This document shows, in pieces, positions 1 to 8,616 of a stretch of 64,000 nucleotides of DNA. Where the stretch lies: assembly GCA_000828975.1 (NCBI GenBank), contig AP014683.1, positions 3,119,700-3,183,699 on the forward strand, given 5' to 3'. Origin of the DNA: Burkholderiales bacterium GJ-E10. GTDB taxonomy: Bacteria; Pseudomonadota; Gammaproteobacteria; Burkholderiales; Burkholderiaceae_F. Made by a program: the position numbers and the translations under genes. The notes under the pieces were generated by a model. The model made no database searches, had not been told where the DNA came from, and saw only the letters and a program-made list of their open reading frames with translations. The first letter of the stretch is position 1, and each line of letters begins with the position of its first letter.

Positions 1-89
1 TGACTGCCACCAATCCGGTGCGCGTCGGCGATTATTTCCAGCAGCCCGGCGACACGGAGTCGACGGCGGACATGGCGGCGGCGCGGTAA
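1..89 (+). CDS. C-terminal end of an unidentified protein (5' end outside window)
   Basis: Only the last 28 or so codons are present, read from base 3 and ending in TAA at 87-89. The tail contains VRVGDYFQQPGDTES. The next gene, dprA, starts 22 nt downstream on the same strand, so the two are probably co-transcribed. In many Burkholderiales the gene before dprA encodes a LysM-domain peptidoglycan-binding protein, and VRVGDYF would suit the end of such a protein, but this is inference from context; the fragment is too short to identify. Confidence 0.5.
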   Translation, partial: TATNPVRVGDYFQQPGDTESTADMAAAR

Positions 90-111
90 GTCTTCCCACC
101 CCGGGGGCGGC

Positions 112-1047
112 GTGCGGTTCGGGGCGGTCGACGACGGGACCGTGCGGGAATCGGCACCCGATGCCGTGCGGCGCTGGCTGTGCGGTGGCCCCGGGCGTTT
201 CGTGCTGACCCGCGACGATGCGGACTACCCGCCGTCCCTGTTGCATCTCAACGATCCGCCGCCCGCGCTCTTCGGCGCCGGTCGCCGCGATCTGCTGCGC
301 GCCCCGGCGTTCGCCATCGTCGGCAGCCGCAATGCCACCGAGCAGGGGAAATCCAACGCGCGTGCGTTTTCCGGTCACCTGGCGCGGGTCGGCTATTGCA
401 TCGTCAGCGGCATGGCGCGCGGCATCGACAGCGCTGCCCATTGGGGGGCGCTCGACGCCGGCGGCGGCACGATCGCCGTTCTCGGCACGGGGATCGACAT
501 CGTGTATCCGCCGTCGAACCGGCCGCTCGCCGAAGCGCTGGTGCGCGACGGACTGCTGATTGCCGAATTCCCGCCCGGAATGGGGGTCCGCCGCGATCAC
601 TTCCCGCGGCGCAACCGCATCATCGCCGCGATTGCCCGCGGCGTCCTGGTGGCCGAGGCGACGCTGCGCTCGGGATCATTGATCACCGCCCGCTGGGCTG
701 CGGATCTCGGCAGGGAGGTGTTCGCGCTGCCCGGTTCGATCCACGCCCCGATGCACCGCGGTTGTCATCGCCTGATCCGCGACGGCGCGAAGCTCGTCGA
801 GTCGGCGCAGGATATCCTCGAGGAATTCCATGACGGGGGTATGCCCAATCCTGCGGTGCGGCCGGCCCGGGTCGGACCGGGTGCCGATCGCCGGCTTGCG
901 GCGATGGGGTATGACCCGGTCGATCTCGACACCCTGGCGGCCCGTCTGCGGGAAGATCCGGGAAGCCTCGCCGCGGCGTTGCTGGAACTCGAGCTGATGC
1001 GAAAGGTGGAGCGCCTGCCCGGGAATCGGTACCAGCGGCTGGCATAG
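112..1047 (+). CDS. dprA: DNA-processing protein DprA (short form)
   Basis: DprA loads RecA on incoming single-stranded DNA during natural transformation. The Rossmann-like core is clear: FAIVGSRNAT near residue 67, SGMARGIDSAAH near 100, then GTGIDIVYPPSN and FPRRNRIIAA. A C-terminal winged-helix-like region follows (PVDLDTLAARL to GNRYQRL). The protein is 311 aa from a GTG start, shorter than the usual 350-400 aa, because the N-terminal SAM/HhH-like region is missing. The frame stays open upstream, but that stretch lies inside the preceding gene and does not look like DprA. The core is intact, so a functional protein is likely. The DUF494 (smg) gene often found between dprA and topB is absent. 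Confidence 0.93.
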   Translation: MRFGAVDDGTVRESAPDAVRRWLCGGPGRFVLTRDDADYPPSLLHLNDPPPALFGAGRRDLLRAPAFAIVGSRNATEQGKSNARAFSGHLARVGYCIVSGMARGIDSAAHWGALDAGGGTIAVLGTGIDIVYPPSNRPLAEALVRDGLLIAEFPPGMGVRRDHFPRRNRIIAAIARGVLVAEATLRSGSLITARWAADLGREVFALPGSIHAPMHRGCHRLIRDGAKLVESAQDILEEFHDGGMPNPAVRPARVGPGADRRLAAMGYDPVDLDTLAARLREDPGSLAAALLELELMRKVERLPGNRYQRLA

Positions 1048-1094
1048 GCCGGGATCCGGTGCCGGATCCGGGGGACGAGCCGTCCGCGGCAGTT

Positions 1095-1103
1095 TGTTAT
1101 CCT
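1095..1103 (+). promoter_or_regulatory. Candidate extended -10 promoter for topB
   Basis: TG at 1095-1096 followed by one base and TATCCT at 1098-1103 fits an extended -10 element. No convincing -35 hexamer lies at the expected distance. A purine-rich A tract follows. It sits about 85 nt before the topB start, in the only non-coding gap between dprA and topB. Seen by eye only. Confidence 0.3.
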
Positions 1104-1124
1104 GAAAAAAGGAACGGGCTTACC

Positions 1125-1176
1125 GGAGCTGACTGCCAGAGCCGACTGCCGGAGCTGACCACTGGAGCCGACGCGT
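1125..1176 (+). repeat. Four tandem 13-bp repeats in the topB leader
   Basis: Four consecutive 13-nt units share the consensus GGAGCYGACTGCC: 1125-1137, 1138-1150, 1151-1163 and 1164-1176. The last two units diverge at their 3' ends. Three units begin with a Shine-Dalgarno-like GGAG. The array ends 12 nt before the topB ATG, so copy number would change the leader and possibly ribosome access. Confidence 0.8.
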
Positions 1177-1188
1177 GCCGACCCCACC

Positions 1189-3807
1189 ATGAGCAAAAAG
1201 ACCCTCATCATCGCGGAAAAACCTTCGGTTGCTGCCGACATCGCGCGCGCGCTCGGCGGCTTCACGAAAGAGCAGGACTATTTTGAAAGCGACGAATACG
1301 TCCTGTCGTCCGCCGTCGGCCATCTCCTGGAGCTGCACGCGCCGGAAGAGTACGAGGTCAAGCGCGGCAAGTGGAGCTTCGCCCACCTGCCCGTCATCCC
1401 GCCGCACTTCGCGCTGCATCCGATCGAACGCTCCGAGTCGCGCCTCAAGCTGCTTGCCAAGCTCGTCAAGCGCAAGGATGTCGGCGCGCTCATCAACGCC
1501 TGCGACGCGGGTCGCGAAGGCGAGCTGATTTTCCGCTACATCGTCCAGCATGCCGGCGCCAAGCAGCCGATCCAGCGCCTCTGGCTGCAGTCGATGACCC
1601 CGGCCGCGATCCGGGATGCGTTTGCGCACCTGCGTTCGGACGAGGCGATGCAGCCGCTTGCGGACGCCGCCCGCTGCCGTTCCGAAGCCGACTGGCTGGT
1701 GGGAATCAACGGTACGCGCGCCATGACCGCGTTCAACAGCAAGGATGGCGGCTTCTTTCTCACCACCGTGGGCCGGGTGCAGACGCCGACGCTCGCGGTG
1801 GTCGTCGACCGGGAAGATCGCATTCGGAAGTTCGTGCCGCGCGACTATTGGGAAGTGCGCGCGCAGTTCGGCTGTCGGGCCGGCACGTACGAAGGGCGAT
1901 GGATCGACCCCAAGTTCAAGAAACCGGAGGATGACGCCGAAGCCCGGGCGGAACGGCTCTGGAATCGTGCCGATGCCGATGCGATCGTCGCCGCCTGCCG
2001 CGGCCAGACCGGAACGGCAACGGAAGAGTCCAAGCCGGCGACCCAGCAATCGCCGCTTCTCTTTGACCTCACCGCTTTGCAGCGCGAGGCCAACGGCCGC
2101 TTCGGCTTCTCCGCGAAGAATACGCTGGCGCTTGCGCAAGCACTGTATGAAAAGCACAAGGTCCTGACCTACCCCCGGACCGATTCGCGCGCGCTGCCGC
2201 AGGATTACATCGAGGTCGTGAAGCAGACGCTGCAGTTGATGACCGGGGACGGCGCCGCCCAGTCCGGACGCGGGCGATCGAAGGCCAAGAGTGCGGCCGA
2301 GGCCGGCGCAGAGGGGTTCGCGCAATACGGCGGGTTCGCGGCGACCATCCTGCAGAACGATTGGGTGCGTCCGAACAAGCGCGTGTTCGACGACTCGAAG
2401 GTGTCGGACCACTTCGCCATCGTTCCGACCCTGCAGGCGCCGGGAACGCTCTCCGAGCCGGAGTGGCGCATCTATGACCTCGTCGTGCGGCGCTTTCTGT
2501 CCGTCTTCTATCCGGCAGCGGAGTATCTCGTCACCACGCGTTTCACGGAGGTGCAAGGCCACCGCTTCAAGACCGAGGGGAAGGTGCTCGTCAAGCCCGG
2601 ATGGCTGGAGATCCACGGCCGCGACGCGCAGTCCGAGCAGGGGTCGCTGGTTGCGATCGAGGCCGGAGAGCCGATCCGCACCGAATCGATCGACGCCCTG
2701 GCCCTGCAGACCAAGCCGCCGGCGCGATACACCGAGGCGACCTTGCTGTCGGCGATGGAGGGCGCAGGAAAGCTGGTCGACGACGACGAACTGCGCGCAG
2801 CGATGGAAGGCAAGGGCCTGGGCACTCCGGCCACCCGGGCCGCGATCATCGAAGGCCTGCTCACCGAGCGGTACCTCGTTCGGGACGGGCGCGAACTGCA
2901 TCCGACCGCGAAGGCATTCCAGCTCATGACCTTGTTGCGCGGGCTGGGCGTCGATGAGTTGACGGCGCCGGAGCTCACCGGGGAGTGGGAGCAACGGCTG
3001 GCGATGATCGAGCACGGCGCGCTGGATCGTGCGACGTTCATGCGCGACATTGCGACCATGACCAGCCGGATCGTCGAGCGGGCCAAGAGCTACGAGTCGG
3101 ACACCGTGCCGGGCGACTACGCCACGCTGCGCACGCCGTGTCCGAAATGCGGCGCGGTGGTGCAGGAGAACTATCGCCGCTTTGCCTGCACGCACTGCGA
3201 TTTCTCGATTCCGAAGCACCCGGGCAGCCGCACGTTCGAAATTGAAGAAGTCGAGCAGTTGTTGCACGACCGCCAGATCGGCCCCCTATCCGGCTTTCGC
3301 AGCAAGATGGGCCGACCGTTCTCGGCGGTGTTGAAGCTTTCGCCGGAGTTCAAGCTCGAGTTCGATTTTGGCAACGCCAGCGACGCGGACGAGGGCGGCG
3401 CGGTCGATTTCACCGGACTGACCCCTCTTGGGCCGTGCCCGAAATGCGGTGCAGGGGTGTTCGAGCAGCCGATGGCCTATGTCTGCGAGAAATCGGTCGG
3501 GCCGGCGCGCAGCTGCGATTTCCGTTCGGGGCGCGTCATCCTGCAGCAGCCGATCGAGCCCGAACAGATGCGCAAGCTGCTCACCCAGGGTCGCACCGAC
3601 CTGCTGCGCGGCTTCGTGTCCAATCGCACCCGGCGCAAGTTCGCGGCCTTCCTGCTGACCAAGCCGGACGGCACCATCGGGTTCGAGTTCGAGGCTCGCG
3701 GCACTGCGGCGTCGGCCGAGAAGGATGGCGAGGGAGCCGCCAGGAAGCGGCCTGCGGCGCGGAAGACGGCATCGCGCGCAAAGAAGACCGCGGAAGCGAC
3801 GGAATAG
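1189..3807 (+). CDS. topB: DNA topoisomerase III
   Basis: Type IA topoisomerase, acting on single-stranded DNA to decatenate replication and recombination intermediates. The Toprim domain opens with TLIIAEKPSVAADIARAL and includes NACDAGREGELIF. The catalytic tyrosine is Y328 in LTYPRTDSRALP, the position known for E. coli TopB. LGTPATRAAIIEGL matches the family's domain II/III region. At 872 aa it is longer than E. coli TopB (653 aa): the extra C-terminus carries two zinc-ribbon modules (CPKCGAVV..CTHC and CPKCGAGV..CEKS..C), each followed by a topo C-terminal repeat, and ends in a Lys/Ala-rich basic tail. This long form is common in betaproteobacteria. Confidence 0.95.
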   Translation: MSKKTLIIAEKPSVAADIARALGGFTKEQDYFESDEYVLSSAVGHLLELHAPEEYEVKRGKWSFAHLPVIPPHFALHPIERSESRLKLLAKLVKRKDVGALINACDAGREGELIFRYIVQHAGAKQPIQRLWLQSMTPAAIRDAFAHLRSDEAMQPLADAARCRSEADWLVGINGTRAMTAFNSKDGGFFLTTVGRVQTPTLAVVVDREDRIRKFVPRDYWEVRAQFGCRAGTYEGRWIDPKFKKPEDDAEARAERLWNRADADAIVAACRGQTGTATEESKPATQQSPLLFDLTALQREANGRFGFSAKNTLALAQALYEKHKVLTYPRTDSRALPQDYIEVVKQTLQLMTGDGAAQSGRGRSKAKSAAEAGAEGFAQYGGFAATILQNDWVRPNKRVFDDSKVSDHFAIVPTLQAPGTLSEPEWRIYDLVVRRFLSVFYPAAEYLVTTRFTEVQGHRFKTEGKVLVKPGWLEIHGRDAQSEQGSLVAIEAGEPIRTESIDALALQTKPPARYTEATLLSAMEGAGKLVDDDELRAAMEGKGLGTPATRAAIIEGLLTERYLVRDGRELHPTAKAFQLMTLLRGLGVDELTAPELTGEWEQRLAMIEHGALDRATFMRDIATMTSRIVERAKSYESDTVPGDYATLRTPCPKCGAVVQENYRRFACTHCDFSIPKHPGSRTFEIEEVEQLLHDRQIGPLSGFRSKMGRPFSAVLKLSPEFKLEFDFGNASDADEGGAVDFTGLTPLGPCPKCGAGVFEQPMAYVCEKSVGPARSCDFRSGRVILQQPIEPEQMRKLLTQGRTDLLRGFVSNRTRRKFAAFLLTKPDGTIGFEFEARGTAASAEKDGEGAARKRPAARKTASRAKKTAEATE

Positions 3808-3887
3808 GCGGCAGGCGATGCGCCTCCGCGCTTCCCGGCGGGTTTGACGCAGGCGGGGATCGGCCGATCTTCTCGGGAATACGGTGA

Positions 3888-3904
3888 AGCGGCGTGCCGC
3901 CGCT
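3888..3904. terminator. Hairpin between convergent topB and the HDOD gene
   Basis: AGCGGCG (3888-3894), a TGC loop and CGCCGCT (3898-3904) form a perfect 7-bp stem touching the HDOD stop codon. It lies in the 96-nt convergent gap. No T tract follows on either strand, so intrinsic termination is only possible. Confidence 0.35.
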
Positions 3905-5148
3905 CAGACCAGCGCCAGCATCGAATCCGCCATGGCGATGGCGCGCAGCAGGGACTTGTTGATGAGATCGGAGTCGACCGGCAGTTCGGCCGCGACCGCG
4001 CCCGATTCCTCCGCGTCCGCTTCGAGTGCAAGCACGGTGTCGAGGTACGGGCCGAGCGGCCCATCGTGCCGCAGCAGGGCCGCGTTCGCGGCTTCCGGCA
4101 GATCGATCTCGCGGAGCAGCACGTCGAGATTCTGGCCGATGATCCGGTCCAGCAACGTGAACGCACCGACGATGAACGCCTCGTCGGCCTGAGCGGTCGA
4201 TCGGGTGGCGGCCAGCACCAGCGCTTCCATGCAGTGGGCGCGCACCAGCGAGGCGAAGATCAGGGGGGTGTTCTGGCCGTCGCGGTTCGAGATCGCCAGC
4301 AGCAGGACCAGCCACTTGACGAGGCGGCCGTAGCCGATCGCCGCCACCGCCTGGCGCAGCGAGGTCGTCGGTCCGCCGCGGCGGAATGCGGGACTGTTCG
4401 CCAGCGTGAGCAGCATGTACGCCAGGAGCGGCTCCGCCTCGAAAACCTGCTCGACTGCGCGCAGATCGGCATCGGTCTGCACCAGCCGCACCAGTTCGAG
4501 GATTGCCCGCTGCGAGGGGGAAAATCCCTGTTCCGCATCCGGCGCCTTGGGGCCCAGAGGCCATCCGACGACGGCGTGTGCGCCGCCGTCCAGGGCGGCC
4601 GACGCCTGCTCGAGCGATTCGGAATCCAGCGACAGGAGGGGCACCGGCAGCGCCGCGCCCGCCCGGAGATCGGCGCCATGGCCGATCACGTACTGGAAGA
4701 ACTGCAGGCACTCGCGTTCCGGCAGCGCGCCCTCTGCCCGCAGGACGTGGCGTACGCCTTGCCGTCGGGTTTCGAAGCGGACGCGCGTCCGTTCCTCGTC
4801 TCCCAGTTCGCTCTCGGGAACCTCGATCAGGACGTTGCGCGGCGCGGTCCATCGCGCCATTGCCGCGTCGTACCGGAAGTCCTGCGGAGCGAGCAGGACG
4901 AGCCCATGCGGAAACACGCCATTGTCGCCGTCGGTGAATCCGCGCACCACACCGCTCATCAGTCCGGACAGCGGGGCCGCGTCGGCCGCGCTGCGGGAGC
5001 GCATCGCCAGGCGCACGCCGACCGGACGGCGGTTCTGGCCGACGAGCATCTGCCAGCGCATGGCGAGGGAGTCGAGGGCGAGCGGCGCGCCGGCACCCGG
5101 ATCGTCGCTTGGCGATGTGTCTTCCGATCTGGGAGGGAAATCAAACAA
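3904..5148 (-). CDS. HDOD-domain signalling protein with degenerate EAL-like N-terminus
   Basis: The C-terminal half (about residues 200-410) has the helical HDOD pattern: VFEAEPLLAYMLLTLANSP, SLRQAVAAIGYGRLVKWLVL, and DEAFIVGAFTLLDRIIG. The first 190 residues resemble the EAL-like part of YuxH-type EAL/HDOD proteins, but no EAL catalytic motif is present, so cyclic-di-GMP hydrolysis is not expected. Such proteins act as protein-interaction regulators of motility, adhesion or stress in known cases; the partner here is unknown. The 414-aa length suits the family. It is transcribed divergently from the SET-domain gene across 96 nt. Confidence 0.75.
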   Translation of the reverse strand: MFDFPPRSEDTSPSDDPGAGAPLALDSLAMRWQMLVGQNRRPVGVRLAMRSRSAADAAPLSGLMSGVVRGFTDGDNGVFPHGLVLLAPQDFRYDAAMARWTAPRNVLIEVPESELGDEERTRVRFETRRQGVRHVLRAEGALPERECLQFFQYVIGHGADLRAGAALPVPLLSLDSESLEQASAALDGGAHAVVGWPLGPKAPDAEQGFSPSQRAILELVRLVQTDADLRAVEQVFEAEPLLAYMLLTLANSPAFRRGGPTTSLRQAVAAIGYGRLVKWLVLLLAISNRDGQNTPLIFASLVRAHCMEALVLAATRSTAQADEAFIVGAFTLLDRIIGQNLDVLLREIDLPEAANAALLRHDGPLGPYLDTVLALEADAEESGAVAAELPVDSDLINKSLLRAIAMADSMLALV

Positions 5149-5244
5149 GGCGCTACTCCGTCTACTTTTCCAGCGGGATGCCTACTGTATCGGCGCGCCG
5201 CGGGCAAAAGTTGAAAGAGAAAACGGATTAGTCCGTACCAGTTA

Positions 5245-5892
5245 ATGCGATACTTCGGCGCGATTCCGAAGAAGCCGGGTTCCCGATCCATGCCCAAGTC
5301 CACCGTCAAGGCCCGCGGCAAGACCGCCGCGAAGTTTTCCGATAGCGCTGTTTCCAACGGCCGCAAGTCCGCTGCAAAGAAGGCCGCCGCGCCGGCGCGC
5401 AAGTCTGCCAGGACTGCGGCGGCTCCCGCGTCCACCACCCGCAAGGCCAAGATCGTGGTTCGCGATTCCGGCATTCATGGCCGGGGGGTCTATGCCGCCC
5501 GCGAGATCCGCGCCGGCGAACGCATCATCGAATACCGGGGGGAGGTCATTTCCTGGAAGGAGGCGGACCGCCGTCCGCCTTCGGATCCCGACGATCCCAG
5601 TCATACGTTCTTCTTTTCGCTGTCCGACGGCAAGCGGGTGATCGACGGATCGATCGGGGGGAATTCCTCGCGCTGGATCAATCACTCCTGCGCCCCGAAC
5701 TGCGAGACGACGGAAACCGAATCCGGCCGCGTCTACGTCGAGGCGCTGCGCGACATCCACGCCGGCGAGGAACTCGTCTACGACTATTGCCTGATCATCG
5801 ACGAGAAGATCACGAAGAAGCTGAAGAAGCAGTATCGGTGCCTGTGCGGCGCGCCCGATTGCCGCGGGACGATGTTGGCGAAGAAGAAGTGA
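5245..5892 (+). CDS. SET-domain protein-lysine methyltransferase with H1-like tail
   Basis: SET enzymes methylate protein lysines using S-adenosylmethionine. Residues about 70-205 form the domain: GIHGRGVYAAREIRAGE, then RWINHSCAPNCE (N146, H147), then EELVYDYCL, and a post-SET cysteine cluster CLCGAPDCRGTM with the upstream NHSC cysteine. The first 70 residues are rich in Lys, Ala, Ser and Pro (GRKSAAKKAAAPARKSA), like bacterial histone-H1-like or AlgP-type tails. The ATG at 5245 gives 215 aa; the ATG at 5290, opening MPKSTVKARGK, gives 200 aa and fits the basic tail better. Neither has a strong ribosome site. Targets are unknown; chromatin proteins or its own tail are candidates. Confidence 0.88.
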   Translation: MRYFGAIPKKPGSRSMPKSTVKARGKTAAKFSDSAVSNGRKSAAKKAAAPARKSARTAAAPASTTRKAKIVVRDSGIHGRGVYAAREIRAGERIIEYRGEVISWKEADRRPPSDPDDPSHTFFFSLSDGKRVIDGSIGGNSSRWINHSCAPNCETTETESGRVYVEALRDIHAGEELVYDYCLIIDEKITKKLKKQYRCLCGAPDCRGTMLAKKK

Positions 5893-5961
5893 TCCGCCGC
5901 CGGAGCCCACGGGAGGTTGTCCCGCCGGTTCCGGTTCCTGGCCCGGCGCCTCCGCCCGGCC

Positions 5962-6186
5962 TTAGCGCTGCGGGGTGTTCTGCCGGCTCCCGAAGGGCCG
6001 GTCGTCCAGCGTCATCACCGCCCGGAACAGGGCGTGCGCGGCTTCCGCGACGACCAGCGCGAGCATCGTCGCGCACACCGTCCTGATCGCCGCGCTGCCC
6101 AGTTCCATCATGGAATGCACGTCCGGCCCGGCAATCCATTCATAGGCGATCGCCGCGGCCAGCGAGAGCAGAATTCGAAAGCCCAT
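5962..6186 (-). CDS. Hypothetical small membrane protein
   Basis: A 74-aa frame starting MGFRILLSLAAAIAYEWIAG with two hydrophobic segments (about residues 3-20 and 34-54) and a short polar C-terminus. I do not recognise the family. It lies between the SET gene (opposite strand) and dsbD (same strand, 100 nt upstream of this start). There is no strong Shine-Dalgarno site. It is reported because the hydrophobicity is protein-like and no other gene occupies the space; it could be spurious. Confidence 0.4.
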   Translation of the reverse strand: MGFRILLSLAAAIAYEWIAGPDVHSMMELGSAAIRTVCATMLALVVAEAAHALFRAVMTLDDRPFGSRQNTPQR

Positions 6187-6286
6187 GGTAGGCGCCTGTC
6201 ATGCGGAACATAAGGGACGTCCCGTACAGATCGGCATCGGCGCCGTCGACTTGAGGGCCGGGACTTGATGGCCGGGCCCCGAACGC

Positions 6287-8506
6287 CTACTGCAGGCGGT
6301 TCAGCGCGTCCAGGACCACGGTCGTGGACAGGATTTCGGGCAGCAGCTGCGGGTCGCCGGAGCGGTTGTAGACCACGTACATCGGTACCCCGCTGCGGGA
6401 AAATCGTGCCAGTTCCCGCGAGATCGCTTCGTTGCGCCGGGTCCAGTCCGCGCGCAGCAGCGCGACGTGATGGGCGCGCAGCGCCCGTTCGACCCGCGCG
6501 TCCCGCAGCACGAGGTGCTCGTTGGCCTTGCAGCTGATGCACCACGCGGCGGTGAAGTCGACGAACACCGGCCGCCCCTGCGCCAATGCCTGCTGCTGGG
6601 CCTGCGGAGACCAGCCGGCCCAGCCGTCGCTGCCGGCCGCGGCGCTTGCCGTCAGCGCGGATGCGGATTGCGGCGGCATGGCGGCAAAGGAGACCGGCAC
6701 CGCCAGCGCCGCGATTGCCGCGACGGCGGCGATCCACCGGAATTGCCGGCCGCCCCGCTGCACCCGGCCCCACGCCCAGCCGAACAGGCCGAATCCGGCC
6801 AGGGCCGCCGCCATCGCGACCAGCCCTTTGGCGTCAACCTGTTGCGCCAGCACCCACAGCAGCCAGACGCAGGTCAGGAACATCGGCACCGCCATGAAGT
6901 GCTTGAAACGTGCCATCCATGCGCCGGGTCGCGGCAGCAGGCGCAGCAGAGGAGGAAAGAACGTCACGATCAGGTAGGGCGTCGCCATGCCGGCGCCGAG
7001 GACGGCAAACACCATCAATGCCGTCGCCGCGGGCTGGGTGGCGGCGAAGCCGACGGCGGCACCCATGAACGGTCCGGTGCAGGGCGATGCCACGAGCACG
7101 GCCAGCGCCCCCGTCGCAAAACTGGCACGCGGGCCGTCTCCGTCCAGCGCACGGGCCAGGCGACCGTTCGCCAACCGCGTGCCGAAGGAAAATTCGAACA
7201 GGCCGAGGAGGTTCAGCCCGATCAGGAAAAACAGTGCGGCCAACGTCGCGATCACGCCCGGCGACTGCAACTGGAAGCCCCAGCCGATTTGCGCTCCCGC
7301 CGCCCGCAGGGCCAGCAGCGCACCGGCCAGCCCGACGAACGTCAGCACCGCGCCGCCCGTATAGGCCAGCCCGTGGGCGCGCAGCCGGGAGGGCGATTCG
7401 GCGCGATGCCGGACCAGGCCGATCAGCTTGAGCGACAGCACCGGAAACACGCAGGGCATCAGGTTCAGGATCATGCCGCCCAGGAACGCGCCGGCCAGCG
7501 CGACCAGCAGCGCCCGATCTGCCGGTGACGCGGGCGGCAGCGCCGGGGGCGCTTCTCCGGGACCCGCGACGGGTGTGAGGTCCGCAGATTGGGAGGCTTC
7601 GGCCGCGTCCGCGCCGTAGGCGCTCGCGGCCGTCGTCTTGGCCACTGCCTTGGGTGTCGGCGCTCCGGCAATCGCGACCGTGATTTCGGTTGCCGTGTTG
7701 CCGGACTCCAGGACGCCGCGCAACGTATGGAACGCCGGATCGATCGGGGTCGCTGCCGCCAGATCCAGGTGCAGGCCGCCGTCGGCGAAGGCCGGCCGTT
7801 GTCCCGCGGCCGCCTGGATCCGTCCGGGTTCCAGGGGGAAGAACCGCAGGTTGTCGGGCACCGGACCCGCGCCGGCAAGGCGCAGGCGGATGTGCGTCCC
7901 ATCCCATGCCGCCTTCAGGCCGGGAAGCGTCCGCGGCACCGGGATGCGGGCCCGCGTCGCCGCGAACTCCGTCGCATCGGGCGTGGGCAGCAGCGAGCCC
8001 GCCGTCCGCACCGGCAGCGACAGCGTGAGATCGGCTCCGCCCGGGACGCAAACGTCGTTGCAGACCAGCCAATCGGCGCGCACCGCGAAGCGCGCGGTGG
8101 TGCCGGGCACGGCCGAGGCGGGGACTCGTACCGACACCGGCAGCAGCACTTCGCCTTCATATCCGTAGTTCGCGAGATCGCCGACTCGCAGCAGGGTTGG
8201 AGTCGGCCACTGGATCGGCCCCGCGGTGTAGCCCGCAGGCAGTTGCCAGCGCAGGCGGGTGGGCAGGCCGGCATCGCCGGCCACCTGCCAGTACGTGTGC
8301 CAGTGGGCTTCGTGCCGCAGTCGCACGCCCAGGGAGGCGGTCTGCCCGGGCACCACACCGTTGAATTCCGACACCAGTGCTGCCCGTACGTATCCGGCGT
8401 TCGGATCGAACTGATCGCCCGGAATCGCGGCCCGCGCCGGAGTGCCGGCCGCGAGCCACGCCAGGACTAATATTGCATTAAGGAAGGTTCGTACCATACA
8501 CAGCAT
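6287..8506 (-). CDS. dsbD: DsbD/ScsB-family thiol:disulfide interchange protein
   Basis: Passes reducing equivalents from cytoplasmic thioredoxin across the membrane to periplasmic disulfide proteins. The chosen ATG at 8506 is preceded by GGAG at good spacing and yields a signal peptide (MLCMVRTFLNAILVLAWLAA); longer forms starting at 8614 have no signal. The N-terminal periplasmic domain contains DWLVCNDVCVPGG, typical of the ScsB-like branch. A membrane CcdA-like domain follows (about 360-590, including LMPCVFPVLSLK and ASPCTGPFMG), then a thioredoxin domain with WCISCK (C656, C659). It is divergent from a two-component system 110 nt away, which may regulate it. Copper or redox stress is a plausible role. 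Confidence 0.9.
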   Translation of the reverse strand: MLCMVRTFLNAILVLAWLAAGTPARAAIPGDQFDPNAGYVRAALVSEFNGVVPGQTASLGVRLRHEAHWHTYWQVAGDAGLPTRLRWQLPAGYTAGPIQWPTPTLLRVGDLANYGYEGEVLLPVSVRVPASAVPGTTARFAVRADWLVCNDVCVPGGADLTLSLPVRTAGSLLPTPDATEFAATRARIPVPRTLPGLKAAWDGTHIRLRLAGAGPVPDNLRFFPLEPGRIQAAAGQRPAFADGGLHLDLAAATPIDPAFHTLRGVLESGNTATEITVAIAGAPTPKAVAKTTAASAYGADAAEASQSADLTPVAGPGEAPPALPPASPADRALLVALAGAFLGGMILNLMPCVFPVLSLKLIGLVRHRAESPSRLRAHGLAYTGGAVLTFVGLAGALLALRAAGAQIGWGFQLQSPGVIATLAALFFLIGLNLLGLFEFSFGTRLANGRLARALDGDGPRASFATGALAVLVASPCTGPFMGAAVGFAATQPAATALMVFAVLGAGMATPYLIVTFFPPLLRLLPRPGAWMARFKHFMAVPMFLTCVWLLWVLAQQVDAKGLVAMAAALAGFGLFGWAWGRVQRGGRQFRWIAAVAAIAALAVPVSFAAMPPQSASALTASAAAGSDGWAGWSPQAQQQALAQGRPVFVDFTAAWCISCKANEHLVLRDARVERALRAHHVALLRADWTRRNEAISRELARFSRSGVPMYVVYNRSGDPQLLPEILSTTVVLDALNRLQ

Positions 8507-8616
8507 CCGCTCTCCGGGATTGCAGCCCGACGCCTCTTCGAACGCGCCGTTTGGCGCGAAGTTCCCCGGAGCGCCCCACGTCGCATGGATAACAACCTCG
8601 AACAGGAACTCCAATC

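Noticed and set aside
1120-3267. 715-aa open frame antisense to topB
   Set aside because: It mirrors topB codons in a GC-rich genome, has no recognisable domain, and its amino acid mix is Arg/Leu/Gly-biased as expected of a shadow frame.
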